A DNA stretch of 64,000 nucleotides from Pontederia crassipes (taxonomy: Eukaryota > Streptophyta > Magnoliopsida > Commelinales > Pontederiaceae), in the NCBI GenBank assembly GCA_030549335.1, contig CM060188.1, positions 41,505,696 to 41,569,695 of the forward strand, given 5' to 3'. Position numbers and translations under genes: made by a program. A model generated the notes under the pieces. The model saw nothing but the letters and a program-made list of their open reading frames with translations, ran no database searches and was not told the origin of the DNA. This document shows, in pieces, positions 49,379 through 62,418 of this stretch (positions within the stretch are counted from its first letter, which is position 1; each line of letters opens with the position of its first letter).

Positions 49379-51867
49379 ATGGATTTGGTCGGCTTGTCTT
49401 GCCGCTTCCCGTCGCCGTTCCCTCCCTCCTCCGCCGCCATTAGCGGAGCAAAGCTCTTGCGGCCTCTCCGCCCAAAGGCGTTCCTGTCGCCCGAGAGGAC
49501 CAGCAGTTCTGCAGGTAACTTTTCGCTCCCTGACAGCAAGAAAAGATGAAGAAGATAAGAAAAAGCAAAATAGGATTCTTGCTTGCTTGATTTTATAATC
49601 TTCTGAAACTACAATGGATTTGTCGAAATAAAAGCTATTTCTTTCTTTGGGGTGGTCGTAGAAATTGGATTGCATTGCCTGACCGACGTGTGTGGTATTG
49701 CAATTATACATTCAGAAATGACTATCCAATTTGCATAATTTGGGTGTGCTGTTAAGTTGTGAATTTCTTCTTCCTTGTCCTGGCTATCAGCTAGCTGAAG
49801 AAGGTTTGTTAGCTGGAGTGTTATTGTTATATTTCATCTCTTCCATGCTATCAAGGAAACCAAAATTAGGGGTCATGTAAAATGATACTTGCTCTCAATT
49901 CTTGGCAAATATGTTAAGGGGCTATAGTTTTTCATAAGCTAAGAGAATTACCATGGTTTGTTTGCAATTTCATCATGACTTTTCTTATGGTACATCCTTT
50001 TAGGGATGCAGAATTGCATCAATTTGAGGCTCTATAGTTTGCCTTAGCATGACAAGCTTGTTTAGAAAGTGCATGCGGTCCAAGTCTTTATCTACAAGGT
50101 TCGAGCAAACCAGTTTTTCCAATTTGATCATTTCACAAATTTCGGATTCGGTTAGTATAGCAAAAGGTGCACAACCTCAATCAACTTTTCTGACTCATCC
50201 ATATCTTTTCCGCAATATCATCGATACTAGGTGAAGCAATTCTGTTTATTCTCGGATATCCATTCTGTTTTGAGTGTACGAAATGTGTAAAATTATTCCA
50301 CTGCAAGACAAGGGGATAATTGTGTTTGAACTAGACTCGCATGAACTCTTAAACCTGTGAATAGGAAACTGCAATTGTCTCATCCTTATTCACATCAATA
50401 TAAACTTGAGAATCCCATTCATTCAGTCCAATTCAGTCAGCTTCATTAAGAGTAATTGAGAGTTTAAGACCTTGCAACCTATTACACTGTGATTTCTAAC
50501 CTTCAGCTGTTAGTTGACATGATAAGGTTATGTTAAGTAGCAAAAAGCTCGATTACTTTTATCTCTAAGGAGTTCATGTATGTACCTTTTTGCATGTGAT
50601 TTTGAACTGCTATCTTCTCTGCAAGACAAGTTTTCTATTTAAATGTGATCCAGTTTTCCTCATTCCCATCATATATCTGGCGTAGGAGTTTGCAAGGCTG
50701 GTCAAATGGTTGACTTGTTTCCATCCTTATGCCCTGAAGTAGTTGTTCGAGATGCACGATTGGAGGACTATTGGGAAGTTGCAGATACTCACTGCAGCTG
50801 CTTTTTTCCCAACTATAAATTTCCACTTGATCTTGCACTGAGGGTTAATCGGTTTATGTCACTGCTATCTGGGTTCCCAGTTCCTCCAGGTTGCATGAGA
50901 TCATGTCTTGTTGCTATTTCTGGGAGTCCACTCAATGCTAATATTTATATTGGATGCGATGACATTAAGGCTGGAGGTTTCGAAGGGAAGTTCCATCTTA
51001 ATATGGGATCTGTCGCAGGCATCCTTACAGTTGACACAATTGCAGATTTCCTTCCCAGGAAAGGTCCACATAGACAAAGAAGGTAAGATTGTATTTTTCC
51101 ATCCTCAGCTAATTGGTTTAGCTTGTCACCTCAAACTATCCAGCTGGATAGCTCCCTCTTTTTTTCATTCTCTAGCTAAATTTCTATAATTTACAGACCC
51201 AATTATAGGCTTATGTTGTCTGTCATATCTGATCTTTTGCGGAAGTTTTGTGGTTACTTTTCTTAGGGTGGATGGTCACGACATTCGCCCCTGTTATGTG
51301 CTTATATTTTATGAAACTGTGTTATTTTGAAATAGTCACATGACCTTTCTTTCTTGCACTGTGAGTATATCTGAATTCTGATTGCGCTGGGTTGAGATTC
51401 ATTTGTGAACTTTTTGTAAAGAAAAATGGTGTTGTCAATGTGTTGAATTTGCCTCCAAACAAGAAAAAAAGCAACTATAAAGAGGGCCCTCAAATTTTTA
51501 CTCATGCATTTGATTCTTCTATATCTTTTTTTCCAATCCTGAAAGTTATCTGAAAAATGCTTTTGAATGTTTCCGTAGAACTGGGATCGCATACATATCA
51601 AATGTGGCTGTCCGGGAGTCGCAAAGGAGGAAAGGCATAGCCAAGATGCTCGTTGCTAAGGCAGAAGTCCGAGCCCGGAGCTGGGGTTGCCGGTCAATCG
51701 CATTGCATTGCGACGCCAACAACTTGGCTGCTGTAGAACTGTACAAAGGTCAGGGATTCAAATGCATCGTCGTGCCGGAGAATGCCAAATGGCCGGAACC
51801 AAGGACCGTGCCAGGCGGCAAGTTTAACTTCATGATGAAACGACTATCTTCTCAGGTCAACTCTTGA
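49379..51867 (+). CDS. GNAT-family N-acetyltransferase, probably plastid-targeted
   Basis: GNAT enzymes transfer acetyl from acetyl-CoA to amino groups; plant plastid members acetylate protein N-termini and lysines. Three exons, joined in phase: 49379-49514, 50686-51082 and 51579-51867, 822 nt giving 273 aa. Residues 1-45 (exon 1) are rich in Ser, Pro, Ala and Arg with no acidic residue before position 40, as in a chloroplast transit peptide. Residues 60-180 include VVVRDARLEDYWEVADTHCS and FPNYKFPLDLALRVNRFMSL. Exon 3 has ISNVAVRESQRRKGIAKML, where RRKGIA (194-199) fits the acetyl-CoA-binding R/Q-x-x-G-x-G/A motif, then ALHCDANNLAAVELYKGQGF. No lesion is visible. Substrate and exact subfamily cannot be told from sequence alone. 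Introns of 1.17 and 0.5 kb show no insertions. Confidence 0.92.
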
Positions 51868-52377
51868 CAGAGATGTGTGCCTGTTGCTGTGAGTTGAACA
51901 CTCATCAGGCTTCTGGGTTGGCACAGTTGCCTCTCATTGTATAGAATAGTAAAACACAAAGGTGAACGAAGTCATAAAGTGAAATTTGTACAGGAGAGAA
52001 GGTGAAAGAGTTGTATGTTGTAACCTCATTATTAAATCTGAAAGCCAGTTATATGATGTAACGTCGGTGTTGCCTGATCAAGTGAACATTTTAATTTATA
52101 GAACAGATTTTGTTTCTTTTTCAGCTAATACAACTTTTCCAGATGTGCTACTTTTTAAGAAGAAACAGAAAAAAAGAAAAGAAAGCACACTTCCTCTTCT
52201 GGCATATTATCACACACTAAGTTTCATCCGTAACCTAATCTCAAATTGTAATAATTCAAATCTAGATAAAGGGTAAAACGGGCTTTAATTAAAGCTTTAG
52301 GATAAGCCCTATATGAAATCCAAAACTCTCCTCTCATCTTTCTTAATCTTTTCCTTTTACACGGGCGAAATTACATG
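51868..52377. other. GNAT 3' UTR and short intergenic stretch
   Basis: 3' UTR to roughly 51960-52150; gtatagaatagtaaaac near 51940 is a possible polyadenylation region. No other feature is seen before the foldback element. Confidence 0.45.
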
Positions 52378-52667
52378 TGACGTCCTCCAATTATACGAGA
52401 TGCACCATCATTCAATTATGAAATTACACGAATCGTCCTAAGTTATAGGGTAGTTATCTAAATAATCTTCCAACTTCAATGTGTAACTAGACAATCCTCA
52501 GTTTTTATTTTGTTTCATGCATTGTCCTCTGGATTACAACGTGACACAATAAAAAATAATAAAATAATATAAATATATATAAATAAATAAAAAGAGTTCC
52601 TCGTTGAAATCAAAGGAAGGGGGCGTCCGCCTCCGGCGCGTCATGCAAAGGGGGGGGGGGGGGGGAC
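52378..52667. repeat. Foldback element, left arm
   Basis: This arm is an imperfect inverted copy of 55631-55927. Outer edges read cgtcctccaattatac and, complemented, cgtccttcaattttaa. Inner parts share aataaaataatataaatatat. It ends in a 16-base G run (52650-52665) where the LTR interrupts the element. Confidence 0.65.
52650..52665. repeat. Poly-G run
   Basis: Sixteen consecutive G at the junction of the foldback arm and the LTR; an assembly-sensitive position. Confidence 0.9.
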
Positions 52668-55630
52668 TGATGATCAAATAAATTTTTTCGATCCTGATTT
52701 AAACCCTGCTTATAGACGATCAAATAATTTTTTTTTTAAAAAAGAAAATTGTGCATAACTCCTCTAGATATTACAAGAAAGTGATAACATACATGATCAA
52801 ACCACGCAGTTTATATTGATCATTCAGAGCATGTAATAATCTTAGGATTTACACCACCACATAGTCATGAAAGATTTATATTTTACAAGGTAAAAAATTA
52901 CTTTTTGTAGATAGCACATATCAAACTCTCTCAATATCATAATAAAGAAATATGATAACTACAAGTCTTCTATCTAGTGCGCGCGATGAGACACGTGACT
53001 TCTCAATACCTTACTAGCAAAGAGACTCCACACCCTGCTATGGCTGTCTCTCGCGATGATATGAAAAAGTGTACAACAACATTGTGAACAAATAATAACT
53101 CAGTAAGATAATAACTCATAAGCTATGTGTTGCCATTAGGGAGACATAAGCATACATGCGTTAATCATAATATCAAAGTCAATATCTTCATACATTTACT
53201 GAATCATTCATTATCACTTAAACATATTAAACATATGTATGTAATGTAACACTCTCATATGTATGCACGGATCACCAACTGGCCAGTGGTCGATAGGTGA
53301 ATTCTAAAGGTGGCTCCCATCGTGATAAACGATGTAGTACTTAGGTCCATTATATCTTATCTCTTTCGGGGAACATATGATATAGCGATAGGTGAATTCT
53401 AGAGGTGGCTCCTACGAATTCTAAAGGTGACTCCCATCGCAACTCTTCATGAGTGACACTTAACTCCAGCCTATCTCATCCCATTATTGGAGAACATAAT
53501 GATGGATTGAACTTTAGAGGTGGCTCCCATCGTGATCAGTGATGTAGCACTTAGCTCTAACCATCATATATGCAAACGCAAGTAGATTTCGATGCATGAT
53601 TCATCATATAATAAACATATCTCGAATATAAGAAAATGAATCATATTAGATACTCATTCCAACAGAATATGATTACATCCGATAAACTCGATCCATAACA
53701 TTTCACATAAGGTCTTTCAATGAACCATCAATTGATCAAGCATTAAACACATAATTTTAATATAAACTTATCGAATATGTATTTAATACATATAACAATC
53801 AATGTCATACTGAATTCAAAAGAAGTGAATACATAGATTAGGAGAAACCAACTTATCTATAAGAGCTAACAAAATATTTTCCTTTCACTTTTCACTACTT
53901 TACTTTTCTACTCCTATAATAATAATAGTAAGAAACACATTACTACGATGATATGATATGAGCACAAGCCTATCACACATGAAACATAATTAACTGCAAA
54001 AGTATATGAACCTTAAATATTTACTCTTATAACTTAAGTAACTACTTAACATAAGGATTGACCTAATATTATGATAGATTACACACATAGTAAAGAGAAA
54101 TCCACATCTTCAAATGACATCATTCTAATTTTCTTTAGTTCCATATTACAGCGACATCAATATGTAAAAGTTTCATATCTTATTTCATTATGATTTGTTC
54201 TCATGAAAATCAACAGTCAGCCTAACTTTTAATTTGTTTCTATCTTCTGATAGATTGAGTGACCTTATTTTTTTATTTATATACAATAATAGACATTCCA
54301 TGTTCATGTACTTTTAATTTTCTCAAATAGTAGACATCCTAAGGTGAAATTCATAGAATTATTTGAATTTATATCTATTTGTACTGAGCACAATAAATTT
54401 AACCAATAGTAGCATAATCTGCCCTAAGCTCCATCCTGACAGACTGAGTACGGCTCGATAAAATATTTATAACTTTCACTACACATATCATTTTCTAGTG
54501 ATTTCAATTGTCAATGAAACCTACATCAATGTTTATAATACGTAAACTATTAAATAATTCTACGACAAATTGGATTTAATACATAATTTACAAATTTGGG
54601 TAGCAATTTCGACGGACAGAGTGATAGTATCTTAAAGATAAGAGCATAACTTTATCTATGAAAAACATATTAAATTGATTCCAAAGCTCAATGAAAGTAG
54701 ACTCATAGAGGATCAATCTGAATAAATTTCATAATTTTTGGACCCCCTAAAGGTATGGAATTATGTAGCTAAAATTCGGGAACCAATTGAACATGACTCG
54801 GGTTAATTTTACACATGAACAACATGAGTTTTGCCCTATAATTAAGTAAAATCCGAGAGTGAATGAAATGGGAGAGGTTCATAGAAATCTAATTAGGAAG
54901 GTATGCAATTAAAATCAAAAGAAACTGAAGCATCAACTCACCACATACCAAGACCCTAATTTCTTCTTCTCTTTCTCTAATTTCTTTCAACATGTAGTAT
55001 GGTTTCTTATTCCTTTACTATTTGGTGTGGTGAAAAGGGCAAAAAGCGGTGGTAAAAGGTAAAGGGTGAAGGATAAGAAGGTAAAGGAAAACCGACTTAT
55101 TAACTCGGCCAAAATGGGGGACCAAATTGCCCTTAATTTTTGGCTTATTTACATCTAAGGCCATTTAAGTAAATGGTTTTGTATTTTTCATTTATTTATT
55201 TATTTACTTAAGACATTACATATAAATAAGGAACTATCCTCCATTTGGATTCAAATGAAATATTTAGCAAAATAAATAACCAAGAAATCAAAATCTAAAA
55301 TTTTGTCCGAAGAACAAAAATCTCGATTTCACAGACTTTTCAATTTTGTGTCTACATTTTACCTAACACATACGCCTCCTAAAAATTGTTAAAAATCACT
55401 TTTAGAATTCTTTCATATATAGGAACAATTATCGGGACTTTAACTTTCTAAATTTTCACTTTTCTGAAAATCATATTTTCATGCTTTAAGTAAATTTCCA
55501 TCATTTTCGCACTCCAATAGTTGACATTGAAGTGTAAGTCTTAACATCACATTCATAGATCTTATCAATAAGATAATATAGCATCACATTCATACATCTA
55601 ATCATGCATGATTAACTTAAAGATATTACA
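52668..55630 (-). mobile_element. Solo LTR of a Ty3-type element inserted in a foldback element
   Basis: On the minus strand the element begins TGTAATATC (55630) and ends TCATCA (52668), the TG...CA of an LTR, about 2.96 kb long. Its first 500-600 bp match, in inverted orientation, the LTR starting at 58612. Both sides are arms of the same foldback element, so the insertion carries no internal region. Flanks GGGAC and ACGAC agree only in the last three bases, so a clean target duplication is not shown. Internal repeats of a ggtgaattctaaaggtggct unit lie at 53290-53560. Confidence 0.65.
53290..53560. repeat. Degenerate tandem units inside the solo LTR
   Basis: Four occurrences of a unit containing gaattctaaaggtggctccc followed by atcgtgat...gatgtagtactta, at about 53292, 53386, 53416 and 53505, with spacing varying between about 30 and 95 bp. 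Confidence 0.7.
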
Positions 55631-55927
55631 ACGACCACCTCCTTCCCCTCTCCTCTTCGACGTCGGAGGGGAAAGGGGAACGGTGCACCCCCTTTCTCCG
55701 ACTCCGATGTAATGGTTGCCACCTATTTTTTATTTTTTATATATATTTGTATTATTTTATTATTTTTATTACATCAGGTCGGCGATGTAATTGACAAATT
55801 TGTTATCGAGGAGGATAACATGTGTAAAAGAAATTAAACTTCGAGGATAATATAGTTACAAAGTGAAATTGGAGGACCGTTTAATTATCGCACTTAAAAT
55901 TGAAGGACGATTATGTACTTTGGATTA
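55631..55927. repeat. Foldback element, right arm
   Basis: Complement-like partner of 52378-52667. It starts with a cytosine-rich patch (ccacctccttcccctctcc) opposite the left arm's G run and ends attgaaggacgattatg. Confidence 0.6.
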
Positions 55928-58593
55928 TGGATCAAATCAAAATTCCAAATCATTCTTTGATTGAATTGTAATTAATTTATTGATGTCATCCTAATTTGTT
56001 CATAGGGTCATGCAAGCCTGGAATCCTATTCTGCAAAACCTTTATAGAAAAAAAGTGGGTGTCAAAATTAGGGTGCATTTTGGCCTAACCATATAGTATG
56101 GATCATGATGATCATGAAAAAGATAAATCATGCCCAATACATGTGATCATTAGAGTTACACGAGTGATTAAAATCAAATGCTATCATTTAACTCTCCAAT
56201 TGGTGTGATATGCTTCTTGGATACATCTTGAACGCACATGAATTAAATAAGTTATATGTGACTATGTATTAACCAACCCTTGTGAATGTGGGCCTGCCAT
56301 ATAGGGCACCATATTTTTAGATCATCACACACAAGCAAGATAAGAAAGGTTCATAGCTTAAGATGATATGTTGCAAAGTCTATAGTGGAATTAAACTTTG
56401 TGTTTCGTGATTAATACATTTAGACAGAAGAGGCACTTATAGCCCATTATGTATACTATTATACCTAAAACGAAGAGATATATTCACATGTATGATAACC
56501 AAATAATAAATATGTTTTATATAATTGATATTCAAATTAGAAAGAAAAATACAAGCAATATGAATTTGAGTACCCTATGTTTTGACATGTTTCCAAGCCA
56601 TTTTGGTTTTATGAAATTTTGAACGATCTCCGCATGTGTAGACTTTAGAGTCTGTATTCTACAAGGTCGGAATACATTCCAATCATATGTATGAGTTGGG
56701 AGATAGGAAGAAAGGTTAAAGTTGTAGTTATGGTGTCCTGAATAATATGAAAAATCAATTTTTGAAATGTGTCTTAAATTTTAGTATGGCACTTATAAAA
56801 ATCTTACATATATGTAAATACTAGTGTAATACAGATTTGGATTTATCATTGATAGATGTGTGTAAGGATGATTACGAATTGTCATTTCAAGGTTTGAGAA
56901 CTTGAAAAGGAATAAGGTTGTGTGCTAAGGAGAATTTGGTGGGAACTATTAGTAAGGGAAATAATTTTATTGTGACACTGTGGTGTCTATATTTTAAGGA
57001 ATTGTAAACATTTATGCGAAAGACAAAAGATAACACCACTAAATCATGTATAAAGTGTTGAAAACCAACTATCAAATTTCTTTAATATTGACAAGTGATA
57101 CTTATTTGGTAGGATCCAAATCAATTGATGATCAGTAAATTATCATTTGTAGATGTATATCATTATTTATAATTTTCAAAGTATTTTGAATTCTTGAATT
57201 AGTATTGTTGATATCAGAATCATTGTTCACCCCTCACTCATCAATATAGATTTTGAAATCACTGATGATTCCTGATTGATTACTATTGATTGCAATTCAA
57301 TCTTGAAGTATGAATTTTTAGTTCTTCTTTGTTTGTCACAACTCACATTGCTCGAGTGATTGAATCACCATACATCATTACAAATTTTGAAATCATCAAT
57401 GATCCTTGAATAATTGCTATCGATTGGAAGTTACCAATTTTGAGCATCAAGTTATAATTGATCCTTAGTTTGCCTTTTGCCTATCCTACATCAATTAGTA
57501 CAATTGATGGAATCAACATTGTCACTATTTTATGGGGATTAATGATTTTTCATTGTTGACTTTGTTATGTCAATCAACTTGAGAGTTTAAAAAGCGAGTT
57601 ATAAAGTTTATCGAAAGATGTATTGGAGTTTGGCCGCCTCTGGTCATCATTCGATAATTTGATTGGAGTCATAGAGTTTACTATTATGGAGTGTTGGTTG
57701 AGAGCCTAGTGAAAGAATGATTGAAAGGGGACGCCTTTTCAATCCTCGATCGCGAACTCGAACCAACCTTCGATTATATATATATATATATATATATATA
57801 AGGAAATCATATACCCTAATTTCATTTTGCTCACTCCCTCTCCCTTATTCGTGGATAGTAAAAGATAGTTTATGACTTATAGTCATAAGAATAAATGATG
57901 GTTCCTTATTTAATGTGCCATCTTCTCTTTAGGGTTATAATTGATTTATGTGAATTATGACACTTTCGCTATTATCTGCACTAGGCATAGGTCACGATTT
58001 TATTAACTCTTCGATTTGATTCATTGGACGCTTATAACTATTGTGTTTATCTTCATTTTAACTCTATCCAGACGAGAAGAAAATAAGAATAAAAATATGG
58101 AACGAGTGTTACATCTAAGTTATGTAGACGTGGATAAAATAATGAGTGTCTGTAATGAAAATCAAAACTGAAGATAAACTGTAATGACAAAAAAAAATGA
58201 AATTGTCAAATATAGTGTATGATATGGGTTAGATAATATAGTTTCAAACAAAAATCAATCATGATAATATAGGAAGATGCATAAAAAGGTTATCAATTTG
58301 TACTTGGCTAATTTTTGTTCTCAACCCCACACTTTCTTATCTAGGCTTTTGCATGATGAGCAATGATAGAATAATACCAAGTTGGGTCGCCACAATGAAG
58401 CTTTATGAGGGAACATTATATGAAGGAAAACATAATCACATTCTAAACCAAATAGAATAAGTCTTTTGATGTAGAGTTAGTTCACTTTCGTAGATTTTAT
58501 GGCAAGCAATCTAGAGCTTTAAACAAAGCATGCGTAATAATTATTCATATGGTTTTGAACAAGGAAATACGTAAAATTTCTAAGACGAATTTT
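55928..58593. other. AT-rich sequence, possible decayed Ty3 interior
   Basis: No domain was recognised. It lies immediately 5' of a polypurine tract and LTR start, so it may be the ruined interior of that element. (TA)n lies at 57774-57800. Confidence 0.4.
57774..57800. repeat. (TA)n microsatellite
   Basis: An uninterrupted TA run. Confidence 0.9.
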
Positions 58594-59290
58594 ATTTTAA
58601 GGGGGGTAGAATGTAATAACCCATATTTAATTCACATGTAATCACATGGATTAATATTATATCATATTATTGATAAGAAAGTTAATATATGTGTTAATGC
58701 ATGAGTTATAGCTCATAGTGTTTGATCGCTGAAATATGACGAAAATTTGTTTAAGGCATGAAAATATGATCTTTGAAAATATTAGAATTAAGAAAATTAA
58801 AGTCCCGGTAATTGTTCCTATATATTAAAGTATTATAGATGTGATTTTTAATAATTTTTAGGAGGTGTTTTACTTAGGTAAAACATAAATGCAAAATCGA
58901 AAAATCTGTGAAATCGCGATTTTTGCTCTTCGGACAAAAATTTAGATTTCGATTCCTTGATTATTTATTTTTATAAATATTTTATTTGAATCCAAATGGG
59001 GGTAGTTCCTTATTTACATATAATGTCTTAAGTAAATGAATAAATAAATAAATAAATAAATGAAAAAGGCAATAAATAAATACATGAAAAAGGCAAAACC
59101 ATTTACATGAAAAATGGCATTACATGTAAAATACCCCCCAATACCAAGGTCATTTTTCTTATTGTCTTTGGCCGACTTAAGGTCGATTGAACCCTCCCTT
59201 ATTTTTCTTCCTCTACATGTTCTACCACATCTTCTCACTTCCTCACATGCCCCATATGAAAATTCAAGTGAAAGATGGGACCATGTTCTA
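58594..59290 (+). mobile_element. Partial Ty3-type 3' LTR with polypurine tract
   Basis: The tract ttaaggggggtagaa (about 58597-58611) is followed by TGTAATAACCC at 58612, a typical polypurine tract/LTR junction. The LTR matches the solo LTR at 55630-55000 in inverted orientation, for example gtcccggtaattgttcctat and cttcggacaaaa. It stops near 59290, where copia gag sequence begins, so its 3' part is missing. Confidence 0.65.
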
Positions 59291-59676
59291 CAAGAATAAT
59301 ATTGATGATTTAGAATATTCAATTTAGATTTTTTAACTTTATCGGTTCCTTCATTAGTTATGATGAGTTTATTCCAAATCTCAGTTGCACTTTCATAATT
59401 TGAAATCTGATTAAATTCCATTGAATTCAAAGTACATTAAAAAATATTTTTAACTTTCCAATCTAGTTTTGAAAAAACTTTTTGTCTTTCATCATGTTCT
59501 GAAGGTAAATTTTCATATAAATAATAGACTTTTTCAACCATGTCCCACATATTTATATTAATAGAACATATGTAGGTTTGAATTCTAATTTTCTAATATG
59601 CAAAATTTGATGCATTAAAAAGGGGAGGATGACTAATCGATTGCCCTTCGGTAAAACCAAATCTGCTTGATGCCAT
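59290..59676 (-). pseudogene. Truncated Ty1/copia gag (SIRE-like element)
   Basis: The minus strand starts at 59676 with MASSRFGFTEGQSISHPPLF, then INMWDMVEKVYYL, ending SATEIWNKLIITNEGTDKVK and SKLNILNHQYYS. The W-D-K-L...Y-E-G-T-x-x-V-K-x-S-K pattern is the UBN2-type copia gag. Two in-frame stops are visible and the frame is cut near 59290 by the Ty3 LTR. Confidence 0.75.
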
Positions 59677-59745
59677 GGCTCTAAAAATTATTAAATCTTA
59701 AAACAAGGCGATCAAATCTTAAAATGATTTGATCTTAAAACAAGA

Positions 59746-59764
59746 GCAACCCGCTCTGATACTA
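59746..59764 (-). other. Copia primer-binding site
   Basis: The minus strand reads TAGTATCAGAGCGGGTTGC, matching the TGGTATCAGAGC complementary to initiator Met-tRNA except at one base. It lies two bases from the LTR end and 70 bp before gag. Confidence 0.75.
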
Positions 59765-59766
59765 AT

Positions 59767-60931
59767 TGTAGAATTCCAAAGGGCACCAAGAGGGGAGATC
59801 AATTGATGTTCAAATAAAAATATTGAATTCACAATAATCGTTGTGGAAGCTTGAAATCGAATCTTAAAATCTTTTAAATCAATGCAATTCAAATCACATC
59901 AAAACCAATATGACAAGGAGAGAGAGAAAGCAATCACAAAGCACGCGGTGGTTGTTGACGAGGTTCGGCCACACTTGACCTACGTCCCTGCTCCAACTTC
60001 TCGACTTTTTGAGACCGTCAGAGATTTCACTAAAATCTCTTCCTTTGTTTCAAATCGGATAAGAAAGAAAGCTCTTTACACTGTCACCTTTTCTCCGCTT
60101 TGAGAGGTAAGGCACACCACTCCTACTAATGAAGCTAATCTTTTCTCTTGCTCAAGAGGTAAGATTTGAAATCTCTTTTACACAAGAGTTCTCTCAGTAT
60201 TTTTCTAAATAAATTACTTCTCTCTTTTACAATATTAAGCTCACAGGAGAAAAAAAAGATAAAGAAGATAAAATTTAAAATGAAAACTTCAAGAAATGAT
60301 ATTCTTTTGATAACTTAAAATTTTTCTTCAAGACTTGGATTGATGCTTTTGCTTTTGCTTTTGCTTTTGGCTTTGACACACCTTTTATAGACTTTAATAT
60401 GTGAAAAATTCGTTCAGAAATTATTTCATAAATTTCTTCTTCAAATTTGAACGTTACTGTTCATTTGACTCGGAGGTTAGTCGATCGCACATATGGACCG
60501 GTCGACTGGTACACTTTGTTTTATGAAAAATATGACCATTGGTGAATTCTTCATTGTCCGAACGACCAACCGGTTGATATTCTATTTGTTGAAATTGAGC
60601 ATTTTCTGCACTGATCGGTCGATCGGTGTGCTTGGCCAGTCAATCGGTGTTCTAGCCGAAGGTCGACCGTCATGAATTATTTTAAGCATAATATTTTGCA
60701 CAGTTATCTAAATGAGATAATTTTTTATTATATGGAAAGCTAAAAGAATTATTAACAACTTTGTTATTTATGGTTCTTCCAAAATCTAATAGGATCATAG
60801 TTAATTATTTAATCAAAATGTAGTGCATAAAGTTATTCATTTTTTTTAACTTTTTAAACATTTTAACTTTAATATTTCGAGGTTTCTATCATCGAATATA
60901 ATTTTGTATATCATTAAAACTTAGATCCAAC
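59767..60931 (-). mobile_element. 5' LTR of a SIRE-like Ty1/copia element
   Basis: On the minus strand it starts TGTTGGATC (60931) and ends TTCTACA (59767), about 1.17 kb. The plus strand contains gttgacgaggttcggccaca and cctacgtccctg, a block I associate with SIRE/Maximus LTRs. PBS and gag follow in the expected order. Confidence 0.75.
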
Positions 60932-62109
60932 AAGTAAATCATGATAAGATGGAAGAAGATGAGAGAGATATGAGAGCGGAAATGGGACATAAAGGAGTAT
61001 AAGTGATTAAGATTTCGTTTGTACAACTCCCATGAGTTATGTATGGAGGGGTTATTGAATCTCGGTCAATGCAATGAAATAAAGGAGAAATCGCAAGGCT
61101 GATATCACAGTGCTCTGTTCATTGCTCTTTCGAATGTCCTAAAGTATTTTCGGTCGGCTGGTCGTGTGTCGATTGAGGTTGTTGACCGATCACGATAACC
61201 GGCACCCGGTAAGTGGTTCGGTCGCTGATGGTCTGACGCCATTATTAATTAAAAAGTTTTAAATTCTATGAAATTTGAGATGTTACAAAAGATATGTAAG
61301 AGAATTCTTGCTTTCATGAATTATATAGGTGTTTTTTTTAATTTTTATGGGTAATTTGACTTTGACGTTAAACTTTGAATGAGGATATCACTTCCTCGTC
61401 GTTGTATTAATTAGTGTAGAATGTTATGATCATGTATGTGGATTCATACATGAGCCATCATTATGTGACCTCTTCTTCATCCATCCTTTCTCCTCACTCC
61501 ACTTCTGGCATGTAAAAAGTTGTTATGCCTATCAAAACTTCACCCTTTGGTTGCCACAAATTGTTGATGATGTCGATTCACCTTTGGATTTTAATCACTT
61601 GAACTAATTAAGCAACTCTCATACCTTCAACTATAAGAATGTTAGCTTTTCAAAGAACGTCAACTGTTTACATTTCAACAGTCACAGTATCAACGAAGTA
61701 TATCTACCTGCATGCAAAGAAAAAATGAAGGTCTCAAAAGTAGAAAGACCATTGTGCATGTAAACAGTGCAAAACTTTTGTTTAGATCAGGAACGGGAGG
61801 TTGTACGTAGAATGTATCGCTCTTTTCTTGCCACTAGCCATGCATATGCATAATGCATGCATCCCTTGAAGAAGACTATACATAAACATACAATTTTCAG
61901 GTACATCGCCACCAATTACTTTTCTTCTTTTTTTTTTCTGATTTGCCACTTTACTATCATGTGTGTGCTTGTGGAAACAAGGAAGAAGGGAGGTCAATAT
62001 ATTTGGAGCACACTTCTTCTCGAGTCTGCCTAACTTTGATTTATATATGCAAGTTGGCAAGTTAGGCAGCTGAACAGACAAGTAAAGGACACAAAATATT
62101 TCCAGAGAG

Positions 62110-62112
<3 letters not shown>

Positions 62113-62170
<58 letters not shown>
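62113..62170. repeat. (GA)n microsatellite
   Basis: About 29 uninterrupted AG/GA units. Confidence 0.95.
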
Positions 62171-62171
<1 letters not shown>

Positions 62172-62376
62172 AAGTAGCACATATCCAATGAGGACAACCA
62201 GCTGACTATATGCACACCCCTGATCCGAAGTTGACCAGTTGATTCTTTTTCAGATGGTGATCCGTAAGAATAGTTAAGGGAATCTTCAACATATATAGAT
62301 TTGTTTGAAGGACACCAAAAAGAACGTACTCCTTCGAGATTGTTCAACGTACTCAACTATCTTTTATATACAATAT

Positions 62377-62379
<3 letters not shown>

Positions 62380-62417
<38 letters not shown>

Positions 62418-62418
62418 T
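62380..62418. repeat. (TA)n microsatellite
   Basis: A TA run with one break near 62411. Confidence 0.88.

Noticed and set aside
49304..49711. 135-codon minus-strand frame over GNAT exon 1
   Set aside because: It is antisense to a supported coding exon and has no domain.
61782..62356. Minus-strand frames with Ser-Leu repeats
   Set aside because: Created by the (GA)n microsatellite.
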